DNA of 64,000 bases. Source: Dicyema japonicum (lineage: Eukaryota; Dicyemida; Rhombozoa; Dicyemidae). Below the pieces are notes generated by a model, which saw only the letters and a program-made list of their open reading frames with translations, did not search any database and was not told where the DNA came from. The position numbers and the translations under genes were made by a program. Position 1 is the stretch's first letter. The number at the start of each line of letters is the position of its first letter. Shown here one piece after another: positions 1-14,698 of the stretch. The DNA lies in NCBI GenBank assembly GCA_011109175.1, contig RDEW01000013.1:351476-415475 (forward strand), written 5' to 3'.

Positions 1-162
1 GTTTAACATTCCAATTTTTTCCCTTTATGGCGAACTCTGACTTGCATGAAAACCAAATAAAAGTAATGAGTCGCATTATTTGTGTATTATTTGAGTAAAG
101 TCAGCACAATTTACTGTTTGCATGCGATAAAACCACAAATTTCCTTTTAAGCTGATTTTTAG

Positions 163-1080
163 CCCATAATTGACAACATCGTTTCTTCTTGCCCTCCAGG
201 ACAGATCCTTCACATTCTCAATGGTACCCTTCCCCTGATTTAAATCTCCTAGATCTAGAGGTTCTCTCTGATATATCACAGAGCAGACAGTTTTTCCCAG
301 AGTTTTCAATTAAGTTTAAATTTTCAGGACATTGCAAAAATTTCACCAAGACAGCTTTTCCACGTGCACTGTGGACGACCAGAGTGTTCTTATGACAAGC
401 TATAATGTGGCTGATCTTGACAAGAGCATCTATTTTGATCCAGTCAGGGATATTTCTTTCAAGTTGGCTTGTAATCTCATTTGTAGAGTCGATCCCTTGA
501 CTTTAACAGTTGACAATGTCAATAGCTACAACTGTGACTGCTCGGAGTTGGCTAAATCCTTCCAAACTGAAGTTGCTGAGTACGTGAACTGCCACTATGA
601 AGAGGGATCTTCTTTAGTCGTCGGACATGAGAACCAAGTCGACATTTGCATCTCGTCCTCTCACCACAACTCTAAAAACTTTTGGTTGCTTGTTTCCTAA
701 TTTAAGGAGCGGAATGCTAAAGTCTCATTGGTTCCTTTCCCTCGAAGATGGATGTAAATTGGAGGGAAAGATAAACGGAAGGACCCATTATATGGAGGAC
801 GGTAATGTGCAGTTGTACTGTGATCGAGAGTTCTCATATTCGTTCGAAAAAGTAGTTAATGGTTAAATCTTAGGGTGATGATTTGGTGTATGTGGTCATA
901 AATTACATAAAACGGGCGGAAAATGAATTTCAGAAACAACTGAACGACAACTTTGGAGAAATGGCCTCCGAATGCTTCAAGTCGTTGAGGAGAGCCCTGC
1001 CGATTACAAAATGCAAGATTGATTGGGACAAGATTTCTAGTTACACCATTGGATCATCCCTTAAAGGAGAATCTATTTAA
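163..1080 (+). CDS. CAPZA: F-actin-capping protein subunit alpha (CapZ alpha), 5' end unresolved
   Basis: Alpha half of the CapZ heterodimer, which caps actin barbed ends. Five exons can be joined: 163-223, 253-301, 328-684, 707-851 and 874-1080. The introns are 29, 26, 22 and 22 nt, all GT-AG. The joined exons total 819 nt in one frame. Diagnostic segments in order are PPGQILHILNDLEVLSD, a block with FDPVRDISFK, NCHYEEGSSLVV, SKNFW joined to SGMLKSHW, HYMEDGNVQL, and the C-terminal block FKSLRRALPITKCKIDW then SYTIG. These match the animal CapZ-alpha core and C-terminal tentacle region. Length is about 272 residues against about 286 usually, so roughly 15 N-terminal residues lie in an upstream exon I could not place. 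An acceptor AG at 161-162 precedes the first exon. No internal stop or frameshift is seen. Family call is firm; the start is not. Confidence 0.9.
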
Positions 1081-1189
1081 TATTAACTGATTTGGGGTTT
1101 TCTTTCAAATTTATTTTTGTGATTTATTTTAATCAATTATGACTGATTCGTAAATACCAACGCTATTTGTTATTTTGTCACTGTCTGCT

Positions 1190-1800
1190 CTTCAACATGT
1201 TCCTAAGTGACCTCCCATCTCCAACCACCAAAAACACAATTCTTTCATCGTATGCGGATGATCTCGTGGTCGCAGTGAACATCGAACAGACGACACTCCG
1301 ACAGGATCTATTAAACCTGATGGGTCTTTGGTAATTGTATGACTCCCCGCTTCCCATTATGGAGACCCTTTCAATCCTTGGAGTCATTCTGGATCCTCTC
1401 CCCACATTTACTCATCAAGTTTACCTAGTAACCGCGAGGATCCAAAAGAAAATTGGAATTCTCAAGGCTTTCACTCACTCTCCAATATCTTCCCGCATCG
1501 TTAGAACTTTTATACAAACAATTTGTTCCACCGAGTATCAAATACGCCTGTGCTACATGGGTTGCCCCCTTATCAGTATCGACACAGAGCAAGCTAGAAG
1601 TTTTACAAAACCGATGTCTCAGAATCGTCAAAAAGACGTACTATTCGTTACTACGAAGAACATTAAACGTCCCCCCAGTCATGGAATACCTTAAGGAACG
1701 TCACCGGGAATTCCTCAAGGTAGCAAAGTCTCCTGACCATCCTCTCGGGCCAGACATCAAACTATATATGTACGCTTGCCCGAGATATGAGAAGTAATAA
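1190..1800 (+). mobile_element. Decayed fragment of a non-LTR retrotransposon RT (C-terminal half)
   Basis: The translated plus strand shows the RT palm motif SYADDLVVAV near 1236-1265, then SILGVILDPLPTF and, in another frame, LYKQFVPPSIKYACATW. This is the usual order of the end of the RT domain and the following segment in Jockey/CR1-like LINEs. Frame changes occur near 1330 and 1450. No endonuclease is present, so the copy is 5'-truncated and dead. Confidence 0.75.
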
Positions 1801-2500
1801 ATATTGTCACGGTCCAATGGTGTGTCTCAACTGCACCCAAATTTACTAGTGGCCTCACCAATCCTATAGTCTGTAGATGGCATGAGAAATCACATATTTT
1901 TACAGTAGTACCTGTGGAATATTAATAAAAATGATACATCTGTTAGTTGATACGTTTCTTATACAATAAAAGTGATTTAATAAAAAACTGCTTTTTACAG
2001 TTACAATTTTGCTGCATAAGTTGAACATCACATCCCTCGTGAGTTTATCAGGATATTTTCTAACACCATTAACACTTTCAATGACCATCTTAATAATTGA
2101 AAGCGGCATAACAGTTTGTTAAAAGCACTCCTGGGTTTCTCATGAATACGTAGGTTTTAGTTTGTATTGTACTCTTTTTGATAGTTGTTTCATGCTACTA
2201 TTAGCCTTGCATGCTTCCATTATTGTCCAGGTCATTCTTCCGATGTTGGATGGAAAGACGTCCGTAATCTCTCCCATGATAAATTAATCCCAGTCTGGAT
2301 TTTCAACGTGAAAACCACAATTGTTGGAATAATCCCAAAGGAAATGATGCCAAGTTCAAATCAAAGACCAATTACCTGATAATCTCAATGCTAATAATGC
2401 TTTTAGTGGAGTATCGGACGTTATCGAGAGTGTACTCAATAAAGCATCAAGGGGGATGGGATTCTGTCGGTGCAGAGGAAACCCTAGGGGGAAACAAAAT
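1801..2500. other. Intergenic region, possible RT debris at 2290-2400
   Basis: No gene recognised. Around 2290-2385 the plus strand reads a weak thumb-like stretch ending SSNQRPIT, which recalls the SSYRPIS motif of LINE RT. It is too short and broken to classify. Confidence 0.35.
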
Positions 2501-2501
2501 T

Positions 2502-7386
<4,885 letters not shown>

Positions 7387-8090
7387 GTATTTATGATAAT
7401 AGCTGTAAATTGATAAATTGACCTATTAACCTTTAAATCAGAAATCGCTAACACGTTTAGAAAATTACCGCAAATTTTACCATAATTTTATTAAGTAGTA
7501 TTTTCTTGATAACAACGAACGCACGTGGGTAATAATATACTTGTTACAGTGAAAAATGACTCAATTACGTCACCTTTATAACGCAATAAACTTCCGATCA
7601 TTCCTTCTTTTCTTTCTTTGTGGATTTCGAGTCAAATCTATGTTCTGCTGATGTCATCAATCAATGTTTTTATGTCACTGCAGATACATCCGACTGAGAG
7701 CCATTTTGGTTACTACTTTTTTCTCAGCCTTCGGTTTCCTTCACATGAAGGGGGTAATAACTTTGCTTGTAATATGTCACCTTTTACTTAATTCCATGCG
7801 TGAGATAATGATGGCCTTCCGTAAATTCACAACAAATCTTTTTTCAAATCAAGGGCATATAATCAGAAATAAAATCTTTTTTTTAAATCAGTGTAACCTT
7901 TACTACATTCAAGATCATTGATTCCAAGCTTTTCACCTTAAGCTTTTGAAGTGATATCTTCACTGATAAAAGCATTGATTGCATCCATGAAATCCATTCA
8001 ACAAGTGAATTATCGAGTTACCACTGTCTTGAGTTGTCAATCAGTTTCAGTTTTCCCATTTCACGGTTAAGAATTTCTGAAAGTGTCGAA
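7387..8090. other. Intergenic, no gene seen
   Basis: AT-rich spacer upstream of the ABCC start and before the first recognisable LINE sequence. Short ORFs only. It must include the ABCC promoter on the minus strand, but no defined motif is visible. Confidence 0.4.
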
Positions 8091-8099
8091 ATTGCCGAC

Positions 8100-10168
8100 A
8101 AGAAACACATTCCAAGATGACTCATTGCAGACTATAATTTCAATTTCTCTAAGGAAATTATTGAAAAGATTTTATACAGACGCCGACTCAAAAAATCAAG
8201 AATTTATGCAGCCAAACTATCCAACCTTGATAGTAAAATTACAGAGTTAATCAACAAAAGGAAATTGGGTCGATGGAACAATTGTGGTACTTTACGTGGA
8301 ATTCAGTCGAAATAAAATAGAATGGAGACAACCCACGCCACTATTATTGAAAAGAATCAAATACCACGTGATATCACTCATCAGGGAGATATCATAATGG
8401 ACCACTATGCTAAAGTGAGTCACATAGATATGAACAAATGTTCCCGTCCATGCAAATTGAAAAACATTCAAACTCATTAGGGATAACCGATTGATGTCGA
8501 AAACCTTATCAAAAACGCCAAAAACTCTCCTTCAAAGGGATTGATGGAATCTACATTTAATGAACCTGGGAATACAAGATCTCTAGTCAATAACAAACAT
8601 AATTCCTGTGTCCATCAACAACTGCAGAATTCCTGCACTATGGAAAAAAATAATCCCTGTTCTGAAGCCCGAAAAAGATCCTTCAAATTCGGTATCTTTC
8701 AGACCAATTTCACTACTATCTGTAGTATCGAAAATTATTGAATGTGTTGCATCAAAACTAATATCGGAGTATCTATCCTTCCAGATTTTCAACATGGCTT
8801 TCGTCCACAATACTCCACATCAACACATCTTTCTACCCTAACTCAATATATCGCTGATGGTTTCAATGATCCCCCCAAACGGACTATCCTTGCATCGATT
8901 GACCTAACCAAGGCGTTCGATCGAACATCAAGGCGGGTCCTAAGTAATAAAATTCGAATTCCTTCACGTCTTCAAATTTGGCTAACAAATTCATCTCTGG
9001 AAGAATTGGTCGGGTTGAAATTATGTCCTGTCTATCTCACTAACGATTCCTTCCAAATGGATTTCCCCAAGGCTCCGTTTTGTCACCTACCTTATTCTAC
9101 TTGCACCTAAGCGAAATTCCAACCAATTCTAAGACACTTATATTGTATAAGGATGACCTGATTATCGCCTCTAAAGACAAAAAGTTAACGAAGCAACGAA
9201 GGATTTTATAACCACTTGAACACTCATGAAGATTGGCTGGAGCGAATCACTTATTCCCCTCTCCGTCGAAATCCATCGTCACTGTATTCACTTCCAATTG
9301 CCGTCAACTAAATTTTTATCACGGACAAACTGATACGAAACATCCCAAAATACTTGGAGTCATTTATGAGCAAACTACTAACTTTCTCAAACATGTGGAG
9401 GAACAAAGTAAAAAGTCCTCTCGAAAGATCAACATACTGAAAGCAGTGTCAGGCCATTCCTTTGGCTCAAGAAAAGAGGCCTTAACCATCATATATCATT
9501 CGAACCATAAGATCCTTCCAATTTAAGATAATTGTGAGATGAGAGCTCTGCAGTTCCTCTCCCAAGTCCACAGCACAGCCACTCTCAAACCCCAAAACAA
9601 AAGAAAAATTATTATGACAACCAGTGACCTGTCTCGAATACTATCATCCCTTACTATTATTGAACCAGAAAACCACCGTCATTTCCAAAATAAACAAAAT
9701 TCAGGTGATCCCGGCCTCCCTCAACAGTCTTCGCATCTTTTCGACTGCGTTCCTGCGCATCATCATCCTTTCCAGCTCTAATAGCAGGAGTCGTCTGAAA
9801 CAGATACACGATTTTGTTTCTACGAGAAGCATCCGAAGACTCGAAGATAATAAAATACTACACCGGCCCCCTCCTTCAATAGACCAACCAAAATCCTCTC
9901 TTCCGAGGGACGTCCGAGTAAACCTGGCTCGTCTAGTATGTGGGCCACCACCCATATCTACCAACATACGATATCTTCTATCCCTTTTGCAACCTCTACG
10001 TGTTTACAACAAATCACCTATTTGAATGTCATGAATTAGCACAACGTTCGTCTACAATGCCTGGACTGATCGATCTATGGGAGCACCAACATCTGCTCGT
10101 CCTATTTAATAGTTGCTGGCCTCCTACAAGTTAGTGAGGCTGGGGTTACTTAACTAACAAACTAACTA
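8100..10168 (+). mobile_element. Decayed Jockey-like LINE (RT and C-terminal domain)
   Basis: Read in several frames. A pre-RT helical region (SNLDSKITELINKRK, about 8218) is followed by WKKIIPVLKPEKD, SFRPISLLSVVSKIIE, DFQHGFRPQYSTSTHLSTL and LASIDLTKAFDRTSRRVL. A C-terminal segment has LPRDVRVNLARLVCGPPP and a HLFECHELAQ zinc-knuckle-like motif (9900-10060). No endonuclease was found, so it is 5'-truncated. The 3' end is GGCTGGGGTTACTTAACTAA (10138-10157), then AACTAA-type repeats. The end of this element (from 9948) belongs to the segment duplicated across the N at 10771. Confidence 0.8.
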
Positions 10169-10770
10169 AGTGATCCCAGGCCGACAGGGGAGAGGACGAA
10201 TCCGAAGGGTCGAGAATCCTATACAGCTTTGCATACGTCATCGTTGGTCAAATAAATTGTTCATAAACTGTGGCAAGGCTCCCAGTTTGGTCTTTAAGTT
10301 TATTGAGGGCACTTTAAGCTCTGTCTTTGGAGGCAAGAATGATATCGTCGGGTAGGGAGGATTAGATAGTACTCATTACAGGTTTGTGGCATGTCGTTTA
10401 TGTAGAGGTTGAAGAATTGGGGTAACAGTGGAACGCCTTGAAGGACTCCTCTCCTCTCGTTCCCTTTCTTGAACTCAATAGACGTCAGATACGATGTCTT
10501 GAGTAGCTATGAGTAAATTATAATTTATTAATGTTCTCAATAATATAGAAATCACGAAATATTCTCATATATGATCAGATATAACGCAGAATAGGTAGAC
10601 TTTAGACTACAACAATTGTTGTTGAATTATTTTAGTGACCGTGGGTTAAATTTTTATCTCAAATACAGCATGGTTGCACTCTTCCAAGATATTGATACGT
10701 TCATTGACATAAGTAATCATTCAAGCATTAGATTGTTCATTTTGGGGTCTCAAAAGAAGAGAATATAAAA
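9948..10770 (+). repeat. Copy 1 of an ~823-bp segment duplicated across a one-base gap
   Basis: The segment beginning CCACCCATATCTACC and ending GAATATAAAA recurs almost base for base at 10772-11593, with a single N between. Copies differ by a few substitutions and small indels, for example GGTAGGGAGGA against GGTAGGAGAGGA and one or two GTT units near 10620. This looks like two contig ends with unresolved overlap or two haplotypes placed in series, rather than a biological tandem repeat. Confidence 0.85.
10165..10520 (-). mobile_element. Internally deleted miniature LINE derivative (first copy)
   Basis: On the minus strand the blocks read GVLQGVPLLPQFFNLYINDM, then DDIILASKDR, then LKDQTGSLATVYEQF, then PTMTYA joined to RILDPSDSSS, and finish at the conserved TGGGATCACTTAGTTAG 3' end (10165-10182). 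These are RT motifs of the LINE at 11600-14452 brought together by at least two internal deletions. It abuts the plus-strand LINE 3' tail head to tail. The same structure repeats at about 10985-11345 because of the duplication. Confidence 0.7.
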
Positions 10771-10771
10771 N

Positions 10772-11593
10772 CCACCCATATCTACCAACATACGATATCT
10801 TCTATCCCTTTTGCAACCTCTACGTGTTTACAACAAATCACCTATTTGAATGTCATGAATTAGCACAACGTTCGTCTACAATGCCTGGACTGATCGATCT
10901 ATGGGAGCACCAACATCTACTCGTCCTATTTAATAGTTGCTGGCCTCCTACAAGTTAGTGAGGCTGGGGTTACTTAACTAACAAACTAACTAATTGATCC
11001 CAGGGCGAGAGGGGAGAGGACGAATCCGAAGGGTCGAGAATTCTATACAGCTTTGCATACGTCATCGTTGGTCAAATAAATTGTTCATAAACTGTGGCAA
11101 GGCTCCCAGTTTGGTCTTTAAGTTTATTGAGGGCACTTTAAGCTTCTGTCTTTGGAGGCAAGAATGATATCGTCGGGTAGGAGAGGATTAGATAGTACTC
11201 ATTACAGGTTTGTGGCATGTCGTTTATGTAGAGGTTGAAGAATTGGGGTAACAGTGGAACGCCTTGAAGGACTCCTCTCCTCTCGTTCCCTTTCTTGAAC
11301 TCAATAGACGTCAGATACGATGTCTTGAGTAGCTATGAGTAAATTATAATTTATTAATGTTCTCAATAATATAGAAATCACGAAATATTCTCATATATGA
11401 TCAGATATAACGCAGAATAGGTAGACTTTAGACTACAACAATTGTTGAATTATTTTAGTGACCGTGGGTTAAATTTTTATCTCAAATACAGCATGGTTGC
11501 ACTCTTCCAAGATATTGATACGTTCATTGACATAAGTAATCATTCAAGCATTAGATTGTTCATTTTGGGGTCTCAAAAGAAGAGAATATAAAA
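10772..11593 (+). repeat. Copy 2 of the ~823-bp segment
   Basis: Near-identical to 9948-10770. It begins directly after the N at 10771, at the same internal position as copy 1, inside the C-terminal coding region of the LINE. It runs up to the start of the LINE that begins near 11600. Confidence 0.85.
10985..11345 (-). mobile_element. Miniature LINE derivative (second copy of the same)
   Basis: Counterpart of 10165-10520 in the duplicated segment, with the same RT block order and deletion joints. It is a separate insertion only if the duplication is real. Confidence 0.6.
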
Positions 11594-11681
11594 AAATGTC
11601 ATGTGGCTCGCCAACGACGTGGTGGCATTTGAAAAAAAGAACCACACTTTCTCCTATCTTCACGGGTGAACCAATAAGGAA

Positions 11682-11723
11682 GGCCTGCGCCGCTGCGGAG
11701 ACGTTGAGGCAAACCCTGGACCA
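11682..11723 (+). other. 2A-like ribosome-skipping sequence at the N-terminus of the LINE pol ORF
   Basis: In the frame of the endonuclease the sequence encodes GLRRCGDVEANPGP, which fits the D(V/I)ExNPGP consensus of 2A peptides. By family knowledge the ribosome would skip the Gly-Pro bond, so the endonuclease-RT product would start with Pro-Ala-Arg. Fourteen codons upstream there is an in-frame TGA (11667-11669). An ATG at 11601 in the same frame lies before that stop, and another ATG at 11596 opens a different frame. The initiation site is therefore unclear. Confidence 0.8.
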
Positions 11724-14377
11724 GCCAGAATAGTCCAACTGAACATAAATGAAATCAAGAACAAAATACTCGAACTTCGGACTTTTGTGAAAGAAAATCA
11801 CATTGATCTGTTGCTAATTCAAGAATCTAAACTTTCTCCAAAGAATTCAACACCAGTATTTCCGGGATTCACAGTAATTCGCCGTGACAGAATTGGCAAA
11901 CTTGGTGGGGGTCTTCTCACAGTTATTCGCAACGGCATTCCGTTTGAGGACATAACCAACAGTGCTTACACTATGCTTAAAGGATATGGAAATCTCGAAC
12001 TTTTGGTTACCAAAATACGATTCCCAAGACTATCAATAACAATTGTCAACGCATATCTCCCACCACTGAGTTCCTGCTCGTCCAGTGCCCCCAGACTCAC
12101 TCCTCTCGCGTCACTAAAGGATGTGATTATCTGTGGTGACTTCAATGCGAAGCACCCACTGTGGCTGACAGGACAAACCTACGACAAAAGAGGGAAGATG
12201 ATAATTGAGGACCTCCACAGCCTATGTATACTCAACGATCCTGCATCTCATACAAGAACACCTACTCGACGTAATGATAAACCTTCTTCTATCGACATCT
12301 CATTGTCATCACCGTCCTTGGCCCCACTTATTGACTGGTCAGTGAAGTATGACACCAGTAGTGACCACAACCCAATATTTTTGGAGGTCAAAACAAGGTC
12401 ACGGATAAAAGGACAATGCCCAACAATAACTAACTACAGCCTTGCGAATTGGAAAGGATTCAAGGAATACGTCGATAATTGTATTGGACTATTAAATTTC
12501 CCCACTTTTCCCTCCGTCGAACAATTAGTGAAATGGTTCAACTCCATTATAAACGATGCGAAAAAGAAGTACATTCCTATGGGGAGACAACCAACGTCAT
12601 CAAAACGTTTTAACACAACGACGAAACATCTGATCGGAGAACGAAACAATCTAAAGATGGTAAAATCGCCAACAGAAGAGAACATCAGGAAAATACGAGA
12701 ATTGAACAGAGAGATCGACAACAACATAAAGACAGAAAATGCAAATAGATGGACGAGACTATCGAAAGCTCTCTACAAAAACCCCCCAATGCAAAGAGTG
12801 TGGAAGTGGATCAAAAACATCAAAAGACCCTCCCCAGAGAGAAAAGTCGAAGTCTACATAAAACCAGACACTCTGATAAAATATTACACATCTATATCCT
12901 ACAGGAAGTTTTCAAAAGAACACCAAGTATTCCTGAAAAAGATTGAACCGAAACGCTCCGATAACTGGATCCTATTTACTAGTCAGGATGTTCGCAGAGC
13001 CATATCTAAGGCCAACAACTCAGAGGCCAAAGGACCAGACAACATAACCACATGTGAACTGAAGCACCTAGGCCATCGAGCCCTGGAACTATTAGCCTAT
13101 ATATTCAACCTCTCCATTAACACAAATACAATCCCTGAAATATGGAAGAAGTCTCTAATCAGACCTATCCGAAAACCCAACAAACCAATAGATGAACCAT
13201 CTTCCTATCGCCCAATATCTATTCTAAGTCCGGTCTCAAGGATCCTTGAAAGGCTTGTTTTGGAAAAAATACAAGACTCAATCTCAATACCTCCGACCCA
13301 GCACGGATTCCGGGACAACCATTCGACGACAACACACCTTACAACCCTCACACAATTCATTGCGGAAGGATTTAACTCCCCCAAACCCCATCAGAGGACA
13401 GTACTTATATCCGTGGACATCACAAAAGCGTTCGACTCAGTCCCTAGGAAACTCTAACAAAGAAAATATATGAAACCAACATCCATCCGAACCTGAAACT
13501 TTGGCTTGGAAACTTCCTAAATGGAAGACGAGCACAAGTGCTCTGCAACAACATCAAATCAAGATCTCGCTATTTCCCAAATGGAGTCCCTCAAGGCTCA
13601 CCACTATCACCCCTACTCTTCAATCTCTACATAAACGACATGCCACAAACCTGTAATGAAAACTGTCTAATCCTCTCATATGCCGACGATATCATTCTTG
13701 CCTCCAAGGACAGAAACATTCAATCAGCGACTCAGTTGGCTCAACAAATGCTCGATAACTTGGAACTATGGCTCTCGAAGCGGAGACTTGACACATCAGC
13801 AGCAAAGTCCTTTGTCACACTGTTTACCACCTACAAGAGACAGCTCTGTATCGAACCAAAAATCTTTATGAAGAACGAAGCTATCTCTATTAACAAAACA
13901 CCGAAGATTCTGGGAGTAACCTTTGATCAGGGACTCACCTTTATCCGGCATGTTGAAAACAGAGTAACTTCTGCTCTGAAAAAATTAAGAATATTAAAAG
14001 TGCTCTCAAAAATATTTAGAGATCAAACTGGGATCCTTTCCACGATATACAAACAATTCATCCGACCAACGATGACGTATGCAAGTCCTTCATGGGCAAT
14101 GCAAATGTCACGATCTTCCACATTGAAGTTATCTGCAATCGAGGAGACTGCAATGAGGTTAATTGGACCAGATCACAACATCCAACCTATTGAAAATTTT
14201 TTAATTGAAATACAACGAAAACTATTAAAGGAGGCTGTTCTACCGAGCTGCCCTCTATTCCAAATACTATCGAATTATCTACAATCATACAGAAATTGTG
14301 AGCCGATGCCATGTCCTATGAGAAGAGCTGTTCAGGATTCTCGACCCCGCCGGACTCGTCCTCACCTTTGTCGGTCT

Positions 14378-14433
14378 GGGATCACTTAGTTAGATGAGAA
14401 CTTTTATTTCTTTCTCTTTGACCCAGTGATCCT
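14378..14433 (+). other. 3'-terminal hairpin of the LINE
   Basis: GGATCACT (14379-14386) is complementary to AGTGATCC (14425-14432), extendable through G-T pairs, with a loop of about 38 nt that includes the stop codon. It lies just before the GGGGGTAATAATAATAA tail, where LINE RTs usually recognise their own RNA. Confidence 0.5.
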
Positions 14434-14698
14434 GGGGGTAATAATAATAAAAGAAGAGGAAGTAGTTAGAACCTTATTCACTAGTACAATTTTTTCGGAT
14501 ATTCTATTTTCATTATCTAGGGATGCTTTTGGGATATAAATTTTTTTGAAGATTTTGAAAAACCTCAGAGTATTCCTCCAGTCGATATCTTTATTGTTTC
14601 GGTATACACACGTGGTGAATTGTGGTATTATTTGTGGGTTATAAAATCTTTATTAGTCGTGAGTATAATTTTTTATTATTGAATAAAGAAATGATTAG

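Larger units (their letters stand above)
11600..14452 (+). mobile_element. Near-complete Jockey-like LINE with 2A-like motif, APE endonuclease and RT
   Basis: Open from about 11670 to 13457, then from 13460 to 14389 in a shifted frame. The order is a 2A-like peptide (11682-11723), an AP-type endonuclease with VQLNIN, IQESKL, GDFNAKHPLW and SSDHNPI, a linker, and an RT with SSYRPISILSPVSRILE, QHGFRDNHSTT, DITKAFDSV, GVPQGSPLSPLLFNLYIND and SYADDIILASKDR. A C-terminal tail ends RSGIT followed by the stop. One missing base at 13452-13457 (CTCTAA where CTCCTAA would keep frame) splits RT; otherwise the pol ORF is intact. No ORF1 is visible. The 3' end is CTGGGGGTAATAATAATAA (14432-14450). It looks recently active compared with the other copies. 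Confidence 0.9.

Noticed and set aside
9701-9967. Minus-strand ORF rich in arginine
   Set aside because: Antisense of the LINE C-terminal domain on the plus strand.
10772-11593. True tandem duplication as promoter-like repeat of the LINE
   Set aside because: The single N at the exact boundary makes an assembly overlap far more likely.
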